Shown: positions 36,153 through 46,658 of the stretch, one piece after another
Numbering within the stretch: position 1 is the first letter of the stretch
Layout: every line of letters begins with the position of its first letter
NCBI GenBank assembly: GCA_016125035.1
Contig: WGMN01000001.1
Span: 36,617-100,616 of the forward strand
Origin: Pseudomonadota bacterium
GTDB taxonomy: Bacteria > Pseudomonadota > Alphaproteobacteria > UBA2136 > UBA6156
Direction of reading: 5' to 3'
Length of the DNA: 64,000 nucleotides
Notes under the pieces: generated by a model
Seen by the model: only the letters and a program-made list of their open reading frames with translations
What the model was told of the DNA's origin: nothing
Databases searched by the model: none
Program-made: the position numbers and the translations under genes

Positions 36153-37574
36153 GGCTGTGGATTCCAGGTGGTGGATGAGGAGAGGTGGCAGGCCGCCGAG
36201 ATCGCCCGAGGTGAGGAGCAGGATGACGTCATGGGGTTGTAGAAAACCGGTGAGGGTGCGGAGGTTTTGTTCTGCGTTGGTGGTGAGCGGGGTGACCGCG
36301 AGGTTTTGCGCTTGCAGGTGGGCGAGGATATCTGCCTGGGAAAGTTGCGCGTGGGTGGTGGCGCCGTGGGTGGGCGGCGGGTAGAGGAAGGTGTGGGCGG
36401 CGGGTTGGAAGAGATTATCGTACCAGCCGAGCGTGGCGCGGTTGCGCCAGCTGAAGGTGTGGGGCTCGAACACCACAATCAGGCGGCGGTTGGGGAAATG
36501 CAGGCGCATGGCGGCGATGGCGGAGGCGGCTTTATCACGCGAGGAACCGAAGCCCTCGTACACCGGGATGGGGCTGCGGGTGGTGAGTTTATCCATGCGG
36601 CGCACCACACCGGCGAAGGTGGCGAAGGCCTGTTGCAGTTGAGGGATGGTGGCGAGGTTGTGTTCCAGCAGCAGGGCGGCGGCGCCGACCATGTTCTGGA
36701 TGTTGTGCGCGCCGAGTTGAGTGGTGGTGAACTCACCCAAGGCTTTTCCGTTGTGCGTGAGGGTGAAGTGGGTGGTTTCGCCGTAGTGGATGTGGGTAGC
36801 GAGGTAGCCGGGTCGCGGGGTCGCGGGGGGCGCTTCGCTTAGGCCATAGGTGACCACGCGGCAGGGGGCGTTTTGGGTGAGGGCGAGGGCGTGTTGCTCA
36901 TCCGCACAAGCGACGAGGAGGCCATCCTTCGGCAGGGCGGCGATGAGGGTTTGGAAGGGCTTGAGGTAATCTGCCTGCGTGGGGAAGATGTTCACGTGGT
37001 CATGCAGCGCGGAGGTGAGCAGCACGGAGTGGGCGTTGTAATGGAGGAACTTGGCGGAAGGGTCGGTGTTGGAGGAGGGGTATTCGTCGCCCTCCAGGAT
37101 GAATTGCTTGGAGGTGCCGAGTTGGGCGTGGAGCGGCAGGTTTTTGGCCACCGCGCCGATGAAGTAGCCGGGGCTCTTCTTCGCCACCATGAGCGCCCAG
37201 GCCACCAGGGCGGTGGTGGTGGATTTGCCGTAGCTGCCCGCCACCACCAGGTTGGTGCGATTTTGCGTGAGGCTGGCGAGGACTTCCGGGTAGGATTGGA
37301 GCGGGATGCCGCTGGCTTCGGCGGCGGCGACCTCGGGATTTTCCGACGTGAGTTTGGCGTGCTTGCCGACGACGAGGAGGTTGGCGTCGGGCGGAATGTT
37401 GGCGGCGGCGTGGGGGGTGGAGACTTTGATGCCGTGTTTGGGCAGAATCTCGGACGCCGGGGGGTAGAAGCCTTCATCCGACCCCGTGACTTCCCAGCCC
37501 GCTTGCTTGAGGAGGAGCGCGGTGGCGCTCATGCCGATGCCGGCGATGCCGATGATGTGGGCTTTGTTTTGCAT
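36147..37574 (-). CDS. mpl: UDP-N-acetylmuramate:L-alanyl-gamma-D-glutamyl-meso-diaminopimelate ligase-like (Mpl/Mur ligase family)
   Basis: IIGIAGIGMSATALLLKQAGWEVTGSDEGFYPP, VVAGSYGKSTTTAL, FILEGDEYPSS, VVFEPHTFSWRNR. Confidence 0.85.
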   Translation of the reverse strand: MQNKAHIIGIAGIGMSATALLLKQAGWEVTGSDEGFYPPASEILPKHGIKVSTPHAAANIPPDANLLVVGKHAKLTSENPEVAAAEASGIPLQSYPEVLASLTQNRTNLVVAGSYGKSTTTALVAWALMVAKKSPGYFIGAVAKNLPLHAQLGTSKQFILEGDEYPSSNTDPSAKFLHYNAHSVLLTSALHDHVNIFPTQADYLKPFQTLIAALPKDGLLVACADEQHALALTQNAPCRVVTYGLSEAPPATPRPGYLATHIHYGETTHFTLTHNGKALGEFTTTQLGAHNIQNMVGAAALLLEHNLATIPQLQQAFATFAGVVRRMDKLTTRSPIPVYEGFGSSRDKAASAIAAMRLHFPNRRLIVVFEPHTFSWRNRATLGWYDNLFQPAAHTFLYPPPTHGATTHAQLSQADILAHLQAQNLAVTPLTTNAEQNLRTLTGFLQPHDVILLLTSGDLGGLPPLLIHHLESTAT

Positions 37575-37576
37575 GG

Positions 37577-38056
37577 CTATTCTTCCGCCAGGGCCTTTAA
37601 CTTTTCGCCGGTGAGACGGTAGACCGTCCATTCGTCCATGGCCTGTGCTCCCAGTTTTTCATAGAAGCCGATGGCGGATTTGTTCCAATCGAGCACCCAC
37701 CATTCCACACGACCACAATCCTCATCCATCGCGATTTTGGCGAGCTGGCGGAAGAACCCTTTGCCGATGCCGAGGTTGCGGTGTTTTTCACGGACGTAGA
37801 CGTCCTCAATATAAATGCCTGGCTTGCCAAGGAAGGTGGAGAAATTGAAGAAGTAGAGGGCAAAGCCCGCAGCTTCGCCGTTGACCTCTGCGATAAGGGC
37901 ACGGCTTTTGGGACTGTTACCGAACATGTGGCGGGTGAGTGTTGCTTCATCCGCCTTAACCTCGCTCAGCAGTTTTTCATAGTCGGCGAGCTCACGGATG
38001 AAGGTGAGGATGAGGGAGACATCGGCCTGGGTGGCAGGGCGATAGCTGACCGTCAT
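37577..38056 (-). CDS. GNAT family N-acetyltransferase
   Basis: IYIEDVYVREKHRNLGIGKGFFRQLAKIAMDEDCGRVEWWVLDWNKSAIGFYEKLGA. Confidence 0.9.
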   Translation of the reverse strand: MTVSYRPATQADVSLILTFIRELADYEKLLSEVKADEATLTRHMFGNSPKSRALIAEVNGEAAGFALYFFNFSTFLGKPGIYIEDVYVREKHRNLGIGKGFFRQLAKIAMDEDCGRVEWWVLDWNKSAIGFYEKLGAQAMDEWTVYRLTGEKLKALAEE

Positions 38057-38058
38057 GG

Positions 38059-38928
38059 CTAGAGCGCCTCGGCGCCGGAGATGATCTCGATGAGTTCCTT
38101 GGTGATGGTGGCCTGGCGGGTGCGGTTGTATTCCACCGAGAGCTTTTTGATCATCTCTCCCGCATTGCGGGTGGCGGAGTCCATCGCCGCCATGCGCGCG
38201 GCCTGCTCGGACGCTGAAGTTTCCAGCAGCGCGGCGAAGACCTGCATGTTGAGGTTGAGCGGCAGCAGGTGGGCGAGCACGGCTTCCTCGGACGGTTCGT
38301 ACTCCGGCATGTTGATGAGCTGGTGCTCGGCCGCGCCTTGCGGTTTGGCAAAGGGGATAAGTTGCGCGGTTTGCGGCACCTGGCTGAGCATGGAGATGAG
38401 CTGGCTGGACATGAGGTGCACTTCGTCTACCTGGCCGTCTTCAAAGCTCTTCAATGCCTGGGCGGCGATGGTTTGGGCGTGGGCGAACTCGACCGTGCGG
38501 CCCATATCGGTGTGCGAGGAGATAAGCAGGCCGGGGTGGTTGGACTTGAGGCCATCGCGGATTTTACGGCCCACCGCGACGAGCTGGATGGTGCGGCCTT
38601 TGGATTGTTGCTGCGCCACCCAGGCATCCGCTGCTTTAAGCAGGTTGCTGTTAAGGCTGCCGCACAGCCCCCTATCCGACCCCACGACGATAAGGCGCAC
38701 GGTTTTAACCTGTTTGCGCCCGGAGAGCAGCAGGTGGCCCGAGGTGCCGCTGGCGGCGGCGATGTTGCCCAAAATGGAGGCAAGATGGGCGGCGTAGGGG
38801 CGGGCGTTCTCTACCGCCGTGCGGGCACGGCGGACTTTGGCCGCGGCGACCATCTTCATCGTTTTGGTGATCTGGCGGGTGTTTTTGACCGACCGGATGC
38901 GGCCGCGCAGGGCTTTGAGACTGGGCAT
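38059..38928 (-). CDS. atpG: F1 ATP synthase gamma subunit
   Basis: PSLKALRGRIRSVKNTRQITKTMKMVAAAKVRRA; GSDRGLCGSLNSNL; C-terminal EYNRTRQATITKELIEIISGAEAL. Confidence 0.97.
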   Translation of the reverse strand: MPSLKALRGRIRSVKNTRQITKTMKMVAAAKVRRARTAVENARPYAAHLASILGNIAAASGTSGHLLLSGRKQVKTVRLIVVGSDRGLCGSLNSNLLKAADAWVAQQQSKGRTIQLVAVGRKIRDGLKSNHPGLLISSHTDMGRTVEFAHAQTIAAQALKSFEDGQVDEVHLMSSQLISMLSQVPQTAQLIPFAKPQGAAEHQLINMPEYEPSEEAVLAHLLPLNLNMQVFAALLETSASEQAARMAAMDSATRNAGEMIKKLSVEYNRTRQATITKELIEIISGAEAL

Positions 38929-39079
38929 GGCGAGGTTTTAGCATAGGGCGGATGGGATGGAAAGAGCGTGAATGGGCAGGTTGACCGGAAGCTTACCAGG
39001 GGGTGATTTGGCATTGCGGGGGAGAAAACGTAAGTGTACTTATTGGTACACCATGGCAACCAACAAAAGGAGAACGACC

Positions 39080-39385
39080 ATGAAAACCGTAACCAAAATA
39101 ATTGCCGCCGCCGCGGTGATGGTGGGAGCAAGCGTGGCGCTGGCCGCGCCGGCCAACGCCGACAGCCTGCATGTTTCGCTGAATCTGGGAGCGCCGGTGG
39201 CCTACGTGTCCCCTGCCCCGCGCCCGGTGGTTTACCAGACCGTTGCCTACCGTGTGGTGCCCGCGCCGACCCACGTGGTGTACCGCCAGGTGGCCTACCG
39301 TGGCCCGCGCCACGACTGGCGCCGTGAAGCGTGGGAACACCACGACAACCACGGCCCGCGCCGTGTGGCTTACGGCTACCGGTAA
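39080..39385 (+). CDS. Small secreted protein with VAYR-type repeats
   Basis: Signal peptide MKTVTKIIAAAAVMVGASVALAAPANA; YQTVAYRVVPAPTHVVYRQVAYRGP. Confidence 0.6.
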   Translation: MKTVTKIIAAAAVMVGASVALAAPANADSLHVSLNLGAPVAYVSPAPRPVVYQTVAYRVVPAPTHVVYRQVAYRGPRHDWRREAWEHHDNHGPRRVAYGYR

Positions 39386-39414
39386 TGGGTAATCGGTGGT
39401 CGGGAATCGGGGCG
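39380..39414. repeat. Heptamer tract CGGTAAT GGGTAAT CGGTGGT CGGGAAT CGGGGCG
   Basis: Five 7-bp units including the stop codon of the preceding ORF. Confidence 0.75.
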
Positions 39415-39460
39415 GCTACGCCGCTGAGGCTGAGGCCACTGTTGATTATCTAGTTACCGG

Positions 39461-39500
39461 AAAGAGGATGGCGGCCTTGGGGCCGCCATTTTTGCCTCTT
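39461..39500 (+). terminator. Nested terminator hairpin
   Basis: AAAGAGGATGGCGGCCTTGGGGCCGCCATTTTTGCCTCTTT. Confidence 0.65.
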
Positions 39501-39535
39501 TTTTTCCAACGCCTGGCCAACCAACGGGATAAGTG

Positions 39536-40882
39536 CTAGGCGCGGGAAACTTGTGAGAACAGGTGCTTGTACGAGCTTTCCACCTCGTGCGTGGTGGTGT
39601 GGGCCTGGGTCATGGCATCGGCGATGTCGGTCATGCCGCGGGAGATCTGCTCCACCGCCTGGTTGATCTGCGTGGCGGCGGCGTTTTGCTCGTGCGTGGC
39701 GGAGCTGATCTCGTTCGCCTGGTACTCGATGGCGGTGACGAAGGCGCGGATCTCTTCCATTTGCTGGGAAAGTTCCTCGACGCTGCCGACCAGCGCGCCG
39801 ACCGAGGTTTGGATCTCGCCGGTGCTGTCGGTGGTGTGTTTGGCGAGTTTGCGCACTTCGTCGGCCACCACGGCGAAGCCGCGCCCGGCATCGCCGGCGC
39901 GGGCGGCCTCGATGGCGGCGTTGAGCGCCAGCAGGTTGGTTTGCTCGGAGATGCCTTCGATGACCGTGACCATTTGCTTGATCTGTCCGGCGCCGTGTTG
40001 CAGCGACTGCATGTTGGCGTGCGATTTTTCCACAATTTCGCGGATTTCCACCGTCTTCTTGGCGGTTTCGTCCACCCGTTCCGCGATATGATTGACCGCG
40101 GTGGTGAACTGCGCCATGGAGGCCGCCACTTCGTGCACCGCGGCAGACTCGCTCTCCACCGTGGAATTGACGCGGTTGACGTTGGTGACGACGTTCTGGT
40201 TGGCGGTGCCGACCTGCTGCACAGAGGCTGAAATGCCGGACATTTGCCGGTTGAGATTGCTGCGGATGAACAGCAGCCCCCCCACCAACAGCACGAACAT
40301 GGTGCCGACCGTGCCGAGTTGGATGTGGTTCATCTCGGTGATGCGCGCGGTTTCCGTTGCGACGTTGGCGGCGATGATCTCGCGGTATTTGTGGCCCAAG
40401 TCGGTCATGGAATCTTCATCCCCCTCCGAGCCGTGGAGGATATTGAGGGCTTTTTCGCGGTCACCGGCGGCGGCGGCTTTGAGGACACCATCAAAGTTGG
40501 CAAGGAACACCGTGGATTTTTCCATCAGCTCTTTTTCCACCGCCTCTTCTTGCGCGTTGAAGGTTTGCCCGGAGAAGGTTTTGAGCATGTCGGTGAACAG
40601 GCCGCGTTTTTCCAGCGCGTCGGCGCGCTGGGCCTTGACCTGTTCAGGGTCGCCGATGGAGAGGATCTGGTGCGCCATTTCGCGGCTGGCGAAGGCCATG
40701 CGGCTGGTGATGGACTGCATCATCGACTGCTTTTCAACCTGGTATTTGCGGGTGACGCCGGCCTGGGTCTGGAACTCGATGAGTGCCAGGTTGACGGCGC
40801 TGCCGCCCACGAACACCACCAAGGTGTAGACAAGCATGACCAGCAGCATTTGGCGGAAGGTGACTTTTTGCAGGAAGGACAT
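39536..40882 (-). CDS. Methyl-accepting chemotaxis protein
   Basis: Two TM segments; [51 protein letters not shown]. Confidence 0.95.
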   Translation of the reverse strand: MSFLQKVTFRQMLLVMLVYTLVVFVGGSAVNLALIEFQTQAGVTRKYQVEKQSMMQSITSRMAFASREMAHQILSIGDPEQVKAQRADALEKRGLFTDMLKTFSGQTFNAQEEAVEKELMEKSTVFLANFDGVLKAAAAGDREKALNILHGSEGDEDSMTDLGHKYREIIAANVATETARITEMNHIQLGTVGTMFVLLVGGLLFIRSNLNRQMSGISASVQQVGTANQNVVTNVNRVNSTVESESAAVHEVAASMAQFTTAVNHIAERVDETAKKTVEIREIVEKSHANMQSLQHGAGQIKQMVTVIEGISEQTNLLALNAAIEAARAGDAGRGFAVVADEVRKLAKHTTDSTGEIQTSVGALVGSVEELSQQMEEIRAFVTAIEYQANEISSATHEQNAAATQINQAVEQISRGMTDIADAMTQAHTTTHEVESSYKHLFSQVSRA

Positions 40883-40977
40883 GGGCCGGCCTTTTGTTGT
40901 TCTTCTCTAGCCCCTACCCTAGCAGCAGGGTTAGCACCGGCGCGTGCGGATGTCTGCATCCTGCGCAGTTTACGTAG

Positions 40978-41001
40978 AAAAACCGGCCTTAAAGGCCGGT
41001 T
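40978..41001. terminator. Terminator hairpin downstream of atpA
   Basis: AAAACCGGCCTTAAAGGCCGGTT. Confidence 0.6.
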
Positions 41002-41023
41002 GGTAGGATGTTGAACGTTGGAG

Positions 41024-42625
41024 CTATTTGCCCTTTGGCTTAGCCGCTTTGGGTTTGGCCTTGGTGCCGCCCTTCTGACGCGCCAGCAGCGTAGCGTCGG
41101 CCGGGTTGAAGCTGGCCTTGGCGGATTCCAGCGCCTTTTTCACGTCGGCTTCCAGGGCGTCGGTGAGTTCGCCCTTCTCCTCGATGCCATCGAGCAGCTT
41201 GGTGTAGGAGGAGCGCAGGATCTCCAGCATGTGCTCTTCGAACATGGTGACGTGCTTGGGCTCGATGTCATCGAGATACCCCTTGGTGCCGGCGTAGACG
41301 CCGATGACCTGCTCGGCCACGCGCAGCGGCTGGTATTGCTTTTGCTTGAGCAGCTCGGTGAGGCGTTCGCCGCGCGAGAGCAGCTTGCGGGTGCTTGCAT
41401 CCAGATCGGACGCGAATTGGCTGAAGGCTGCCATTTCGCGGTACTGGGCCAAATCCAGCCGCATGGTGCCGGCGAGTTTTTTCATCGCCTTGGTTTGCGC
41501 GGCACCGCCGACGCGGGACACCGACAGACCGACGTTAATGGCCGGGCGCACGCCGGAGAAGAACAGGTCACTCTCCAGGAAGATCTGGCCATCGGTGATG
41601 GAGATGACGTTGGTGGGGATGTAGGCCGAGACGTCGCCCGCTTGTGTTTCAATGATCGGCAGCGCGGTGAGTGAGCCCGCGCCCATGTCGTCGGACAGTT
41701 TGGCGGCGCGTTCCAAGAGGCGGCTGTGCAGGTAGAAGACGTCGCCCGGGTAGGCTTCGCGGCCCGGCGGGCGGCGCAGCAGCAGCGACATCTGGCGGTA
41801 GGCCACCGCCTGTTTGGAGAGGTCATCATAGACGATGAGCGCGTGCATGGCGTTGTCGCGGAAGTACTCGGCCATGGCGCAGCCGGCGTAGGGGGCGAGG
41901 AATTGCATCGGCGCAGGCTCGGACGCGGTGGCAGCGACGACGATGGTGTAATCGAGAGCACCGGCGGCACGCAGGCGTTCCACCACCTGGGCCACGGTGG
42001 AGCGTTTTTGGCCGATGGCGACGTAGACGCAGTAGACCGGCTTTTTGGTGGAGTGGGTTTTGGCCTGGTTGATGATGGCATCGATGGCCACCGCGGTTTT
42101 GCCGGTTTGGCGGTCACCGATGATCAGCTCACGCTGGCCGCGGCCGATGGGAACGAGGGCGTCGATGGCCTTCAAGCCTGTTTGCAGCGGCTCGTGCACG
42201 CTTTTGCGCTTGACGATGCCGGGCGCGATGACTTCCACCTTGGCGGTGAGTTTGGTTTTGAGCGGGCCGCGGCCATCGATGGGGTTGCCGAGGGCATCTA
42301 CCGTGCGGCCGAGAAGCTCTTTGCCGATGGGCACGGAGACGATCTCGCCGGTGCGCTTGACCACGTCGCCTTCCGCCACGCCGCGATCTGACCCGAACAC
42401 CACGCAGCCGACGTGGTCTTCTTCCAGGTTAAGGGCCATGCCTTTGATGTTGCCGGGGAAGGTGACCATCTCGCCCGCTTGCACGCCGGAAAGGCCGTAG
42501 ACGCGAGCCACGCCGTCGCCCACCGACAGCACGGTGCCGGCTTCTTCCGGTTTGGCGTCGACGGCGAAGCCTTCGATTTGCTGCTTGAGGATCTTGGTGA
42601 CTTCGCTGGCGCGGAGGTCGGTCAT
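41024..42625 (-). CDS. atpA: F1 ATP synthase alpha subunit
   Basis: [71 protein letters not shown]. Confidence 0.98.
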   Translation of the reverse strand: MTDLRASEVTKILKQQIEGFAVDAKPEEAGTVLSVGDGVARVYGLSGVQAGEMVTFPGNIKGMALNLEEDHVGCVVFGSDRGVAEGDVVKRTGEIVSVPIGKELLGRTVDALGNPIDGRGPLKTKLTAKVEVIAPGIVKRKSVHEPLQTGLKAIDALVPIGRGQRELIIGDRQTGKTAVAIDAIINQAKTHSTKKPVYCVYVAIGQKRSTVAQVVERLRAAGALDYTIVVAATASEPAPMQFLAPYAGCAMAEYFRDNAMHALIVYDDLSKQAVAYRQMSLLLRRPPGREAYPGDVFYLHSRLLERAAKLSDDMGAGSLTALPIIETQAGDVSAYIPTNVISITDGQIFLESDLFFSGVRPAINVGLSVSRVGGAAQTKAMKKLAGTMRLDLAQYREMAAFSQFASDLDASTRKLLSRGERLTELLKQKQYQPLRVAEQVIGVYAGTKGYLDDIEPKHVTMFEEHMLEILRSSYTKLLDGIEEKGELTDALEADVKKALESAKASFNPADATLLARQKGGTKAKPKAAKPKGK

Positions 42626-42652
42626 GGGGTTTGTTCTCCTTCTGGGTAAAAA

Positions 42653-43198
42653 TTAACGGGTTGCCGCCATTTGCAGGCGGGTTTTGAGGCGGGCGAGTTG
42701 GCCGGATACTGAAGCGTCCCACACCTGGCCGCCGTAGAGGGCGCGGAAGCCGCCGATGAGGCCCGGTTGGAGGGACTGCTCGACTTCCACCGAGGTGGCT
42801 TTGAGTTGGGCTTTGATGAGCGATTTGAGCGTGGTGAGTTGCTCCGGCGTAAAAGCGGTGGCGGTTTGCAGCTGCACGCGGGCCAGGCCGGCGGCGGCAT
42901 CGGCCAGCGACTGGAAGGCTTGAAGAACATCTGGCAGCAGGGCCAGGCGGTTGTTGGAGGCCAGCAGGTTAAGCGTGTTGGCCAGCAGGGCCGGAGCAGC
43001 CACGGCGCGCGCCATGGCGGTGGCCAGCTTGCTGCGTTGCGAGGGCTCGAGCCGGGGGTTGGTGAGCGCGGCGGCGATGGTGGCATCGGCCAGCGCAGCG
43101 GCCAGGGCAGACACCGGGGAAGTAAGCGCGGGCAGTTGCTTATGGGTTTGCGCCAGTTCGAACAGGGCTTTGGCGTAACGGAGAGCGGCGGTGGACAT
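42653..43198 (-). CDS. atpH: F1 ATP synthase delta subunit
   Basis: RYAKALFELAQTHK...; VEQSLQPGLIGGFRALYGGQVWDASVSGQLARLKTRL. Confidence 0.93.
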   Translation of the reverse strand: MSTAALRYAKALFELAQTHKQLPALTSPVSALAAALADATIAAALTNPRLEPSQRSKLATAMARAVAAPALLANTLNLLASNNRLALLPDVLQAFQSLADAAAGLARVQLQTATAFTPEQLTTLKSLIKAQLKATSVEVEQSLQPGLIGGFRALYGGQVWDASVSGQLARLKTRLQMAATR

Positions 43199-43243
43199 AC
43201 TTGTTTCCTTTTACGCGGCGGTTTTTGCATGGTAGGAGGGTGG

Positions 43244-44329
43244 ATGTCAAGAAAGAGCGCAGGCATGAACCCGAGTTTTGACGCCAAGCCCCAAAACCAC
43301 CCCAAGCCGCCCCACGGCACCAAGCAGGGCGTGCTGCTGGTGAACCTGGGCACGCCGGACGCCACCGACTACTGGAGCATGCGCAGGTATTTGAAGGAGT
43401 TTTTGAGCGACAGGCGGGTGATCGACGTGAACCGCGTGGTTTGGTGGTTTGTGCTCAATGTGATCATCTTGACCAAGCGGCCGTTCTCCAGCGGGCATGC
43501 CTATGCCAAGATCTGGGACAGGAAGCGCGATGCCAGCCCGCTGCGGGTGATCACCGAGGACCAGGCGGCGAAGTTGCAAAAAGCTTTGGGCAAGGAGGCG
43601 GTGGTGCGGTTTGCCATGCGGTATGGAAAACCGGCGATGAAGGAGGTGCTGGATGAGATGATGCGCGCGGGGTGTGCGCGGATAAAGGTAGTACCACTTT
43701 ACCCACAGTATGCGGGCGCGACGGTGGGCACGGTGGTGGATGTAGTGGCCGATTGGTTAAAAGTTCAGAAGTGGCAGCCGGCGGTGGAGGTTGTGCCGCC
43801 GTATTATGACGACAAGGTTTATGTGCGCGCGGTGGCGGAGAGCATTAAAGCCCAGGTGAAAAAGCTGGGCTGGGTGCCCGAGGTGGTGGTGGCGAGCTTC
43901 CATGGTTTGCCATTGCGTTACTGCCTGGAAGGGGATGTTTATTACTGCCACAGCCATAAGACCGCGCGGCTGGTGGCCGAAGAGTTGGGGTGGGTGTTTG
44001 CGCGGACGACGGAAGAAATCAGAAATCAGAAATCAGAAGTCAGAAAGAAGGCCCCTGCCCTGCTGCTGACGTTCCAGAGCAGGTTTGGGCGCGAGGAGTG
44101 GTTGCAGCCTTATACCGACAAGGCGCTGGAAGAGCTGGCGCGGGCGGGGTTGAAGAAAGTGATGGTGGTGTGCCCGGGGTTTGCCGCGGATTGTGTGGAG
44201 ACGCTGGAGGAGATCGGCATCCAGGGCAAAGAGACATTTAGGGCGGCGGGGGGCACGCATTATGCGTTGGTGCCTTGTTTGAATGATTCTAAAAGGGGGA
44301 TGGATGTGATTGAAAAGATAGTGAAATAG
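43244..44329 (+). CDS. hemH: Ferrochelatase
   Basis: GVLLVNLGTPDATDYWSMRRYLKEFLSDRRVID; VVASFHGLP; LTFQSRFGREEWLQPYTD. Confidence 0.96.
   Translation: MSRKSAGMNPSFDAKPQNHPKPPHGTKQGVLLVNLGTPDATDYWSMRRYLKEFLSDRRVIDVNRVVWWFVLNVIILTKRPFSSGHAYAKIWDRKRDASPLRVITEDQAAKLQKALGKEAVVRFAMRYGKPAMKEVLDEMMRAGCARIKVVPLYPQYAGATVGTVVDVVADWLKVQKWQPAVEVVPPYYDDKVYVRAVAESIKAQVKKLGWVPEVVVASFHGLPLRYCLEGDVYYCHSHKTARLVAEELGWVFARTTEEIRNQKSEVRKKAPALLLTFQSRFGREEWLQPYTDKALEELARAGLKKVMVVCPGFAADCVETLEEIGIQGKETFRAAGGTHYALVPCLNDSKRGMDVIEKIVK
44014..44048. repeat. Heptamer tract AGAAATCx3 AGAAGTC AGAAAGA inside hemH
   Basis: Encodes EEIRNQKSEVRKK in frame. Confidence 0.92.
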
Positions 44330-44398
44330 TTGTTTTTGCTTGACTTTTGCAGCAACCTATGCTAGATTTTGTCATGCTCGCCAGAGGTGGGTGAGAGG

Positions 44399-44420
44399 CC
44401 GCCCGGGGGCGGTTTTTTTT
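44399..44420 (+). terminator. Intrinsic terminator
   Basis: CCGCCCGGGGGCGGTTTTTTTT. Confidence 0.75.
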
Positions 44421-44469
44421 GCAAGCTCAGTGAGTAACGTGAATATGGTAAAGTGAACCAGAGGAAAGA

Positions 44470-45018
44470 ATGAAGATGAGATCACTTTTGCCGAGTTTGA
44501 CCACAAACAAATGGTACTTTTTTTGGGGGGTCCTTGGTGTTGTTCTTCTGACAGCGGCCATGACTCAGCGTGTGTATTTGGGAGCGGTTGCTGGCGATCC
44601 TGATTTGCAATACCGTTACTCGCAGCGGCTTGCCCAGACCGGACATACATCGGAGGCAATTGTATGGCTGGAAAAGGCTGCTGCAAATAAAGTACCGGAA
44701 GCCCTTTTTGCACTAGGGCAGCATTACATGACCGATGCTTTGCAGCACGACCCATCTCGCGGGTTTAACCTCATAAAAGAAGCTGCAGAGCGGGGATATA
44801 CTCCCGCCATGACTCTCTTGGCCGCTAACTACGAATATTGGCCACCTGTGAAAAATGAGCAGATGGCTTTTGCTTGGTACTCGCGTGCAGCCTTTGCGGG
44901 TGAAGAAATCGCCATGGAAAGACTGGCCGAGGCTTATGAAAAAGGAGAGTTGGAGCTCAAGAAGTCACCGAAAGATGCGGCTTGGTGGAAAACACAAAGT
45001 CAACGAAGAAAACCATAA
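44470..45018 (+). CDS. Sel1-repeat-like protein with N-terminal TM
   Basis: AIVWLEKAAANKVPEALFALGQHY...AFAWYSRAAFAGEEIAMERLAEAYEKG. Confidence 0.8.
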   Translation: MKMRSLLPSLTTNKWYFFWGVLGVVLLTAAMTQRVYLGAVAGDPDLQYRYSQRLAQTGHTSEAIVWLEKAAANKVPEALFALGQHYMTDALQHDPSRGFNLIKEAAERGYTPAMTLLAANYEYWPPVKNEQMAFAWYSRAAFAGEEIAMERLAEAYEKGELELKKSPKDAAWWKTQSQRRKP

Positions 45019-45039
45019 GCGCCAGAGGCGCTTTTTTTT
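45017..45039 (+). terminator. Intrinsic terminator
   Basis: AAGCGCCAGAGGCGCTTTTTTTT. Confidence 0.8.
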
Positions 45040-45061
45040 GAACAATGGGAAAGGGAAAAGG

Positions 45062-46219
45062 ATGCCTGGAGCACCTTACATTTACACTGGGAAGGACACC
45101 CCCAAAGACGTTGTCGAGAATACTACAAGCATTTTGGAAATACCGGTTATTGAAGAAAGAGTTGGAGACGATGCCAGACGCTACAAACTTACCAGAGAAG
45201 AAGTTGATGAATTGCGTGCGGCTTACCTTTTTGAATCTGATTACGGGGAAACGGCCGGGCTCTATAGAAAGATCAACAACTCCATTAATCAAAAACTTAA
45301 AGAGACACCCCTAGGAGGAGGGAAGATTAGCCGATCTTCGGAAGAGATTATAGAGGGAGCCAAGCGCCGTCTGGAGATGGAACAACCAAATGTCTCTCCC
45401 ACCGTACCTGTTGAAGGCAGTCCGCAGAGCAATAGCTTGCAGCCTCCGGAACCTTCTGTTCTCCAGCGGATTGGAGATGTCTTGGGCGGGGCAGGACGAG
45501 GGCTGGTGCGGGTTGCGGACATGACTTTTGATGCGTTGACGGGCGTGGGGAAGGTGGGAGTGGAAAGCGCGTTGACCTTACTGGCACGGGGAGATGTTCC
45601 CGCCAGCGTTGTGCCCACGCTGCGGCGGAATGTCGGCCAGGTGGTGTTGGGGCAGGTTTTGGCCCAGGTACAGGCGCAAATGCAGCGCGGGCAACAGGGC
45701 GGGATTTGGGAATGTCCGAGTGCGCCGTTTGAGCGTGACGCGGGCGAGCAGGTAAAAATTGAAGCGGCCATGGGCAACCCCGCTAACATGGACTTTGTTA
45801 ACAAAGCCGTAGCCGACATAGTGGACGCTTTACGCCGAAATACCACTCAAGACCCGGTTGGAATATTGGTGCAGACTGTTGCCAATGGGCTGAACCGACA
45901 GGCTGAAACGCCACAGGTGTGGGCTGAAAACCCACAGATTCCGCCGCGAGACAAGAAAGCCGATCGGCCGGTGCAAGTGATTGTGTTTGGGCAGCCTGCG
46001 GTGGTGAACGGGGGTTGTTTTGGTGGGGTCATGGCTGGAAGGCCCGTACTGCCACAAGGCATTGGTGGTGGGGCCGGTGATGGCAGAGTGGACGTACAAG
46101 GTTACACCCGCTCCACCGGAGAAGTACGGGCGCATGTGCGTAACAGGCCCGATGGTGAGGTGACGAATAACCTGAGTTACAAAGAGGCTGCGCGGAAGGT
46201 GGAGGCGACTGAAGGTTAA
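45062..46219 (+). CDS. Hypothetical protein with C-terminal YTRSTGEVRAHVRNRPDGEVTNNLSY motif
   Basis: ORF with RBS; C-terminal motif shared with ORF at 47153. Confidence 0.65.
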   Translation: MPGAPYIYTGKDTPKDVVENTTSILEIPVIEERVGDDARRYKLTREEVDELRAAYLFESDYGETAGLYRKINNSINQKLKETPLGGGKISRSSEEIIEGAKRRLEMEQPNVSPTVPVEGSPQSNSLQPPEPSVLQRIGDVLGGAGRGLVRVADMTFDALTGVGKVGVESALTLLARGDVPASVVPTLRRNVGQVVLGQVLAQVQAQMQRGQQGGIWECPSAPFERDAGEQVKIEAAMGNPANMDFVNKAVADIVDALRRNTTQDPVGILVQTVANGLNRQAETPQVWAENPQIPPRDKKADRPVQVIVFGQPAVVNGGCFGGVMAGRPVLPQGIGGGAGDGRVDVQGYTRSTGEVRAHVRNRPDGEVTNNLSYKEAARKVEATEG

Positions 46220-46222
46220 GGG

Positions 46223-46624
46223 TTAGACCACGTCGCGGTGGGTGCCGTGGTGGACGGCTTGCAGCTTGTTGCCCTCTAAGTCACGCACGTAGGCCGCGTA
46301 GTACTGGCTGTGGTAGTGCGGGCGCAGGCCGGGCGCGCCCTCGGAGCTGCCGCCGTGTTCAAGCGCGGCGGCGTGGAAGGCATCCACCGCTGCCTGTGAG
46401 GGCGCAAGCAGGGCGATGTGCCAGCCGTTGCCGGGGTGGGCGGGCTGGCCGTTGAAGGGGGTCATCACCCACAACGGCGTGCCGGGGCTGGCGCCGGGTG
46501 GGCTGTAGCCCAGGGCATCCGGGTAGGTGTGGCGGCGGATGTAGCCGAGCGCGGACATGATGGCGTCGTAGAACGGGGTGGCGGCTTCCACGTTGTTGAC
46601 GCCGATGGTGAGGTGGGAGAGCAT
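46223..46624 (-). CDS. VOC/glyoxalase-family protein
   Basis: MLSHLTIGVNNVEAATPFYDAIMSALGY...YYAAYVRDLEGNKLQAVHH. Confidence 0.9.
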   Translation of the reverse strand: MLSHLTIGVNNVEAATPFYDAIMSALGYIRRHTYPDALGYSPPGASPGTPLWVMTPFNGQPAHPGNGWHIALLAPSQAAVDAFHAAALEHGGSSEGAPGLRPHYHSQYYAAYVRDLEGNKLQAVHHGTHRDVV

Positions 46625-46658
46625 GGGGGAGTTTAGGCGAGAAGGGTTGGAAAAGCAC

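Noticed and set aside
36815-36835. GGGTCGCGGGGTCGCGGGG repeat within mpl as another tract
   Set aside because: Only two units with an 8-bp period; not convincing as part of the 7- or 10-bp families.
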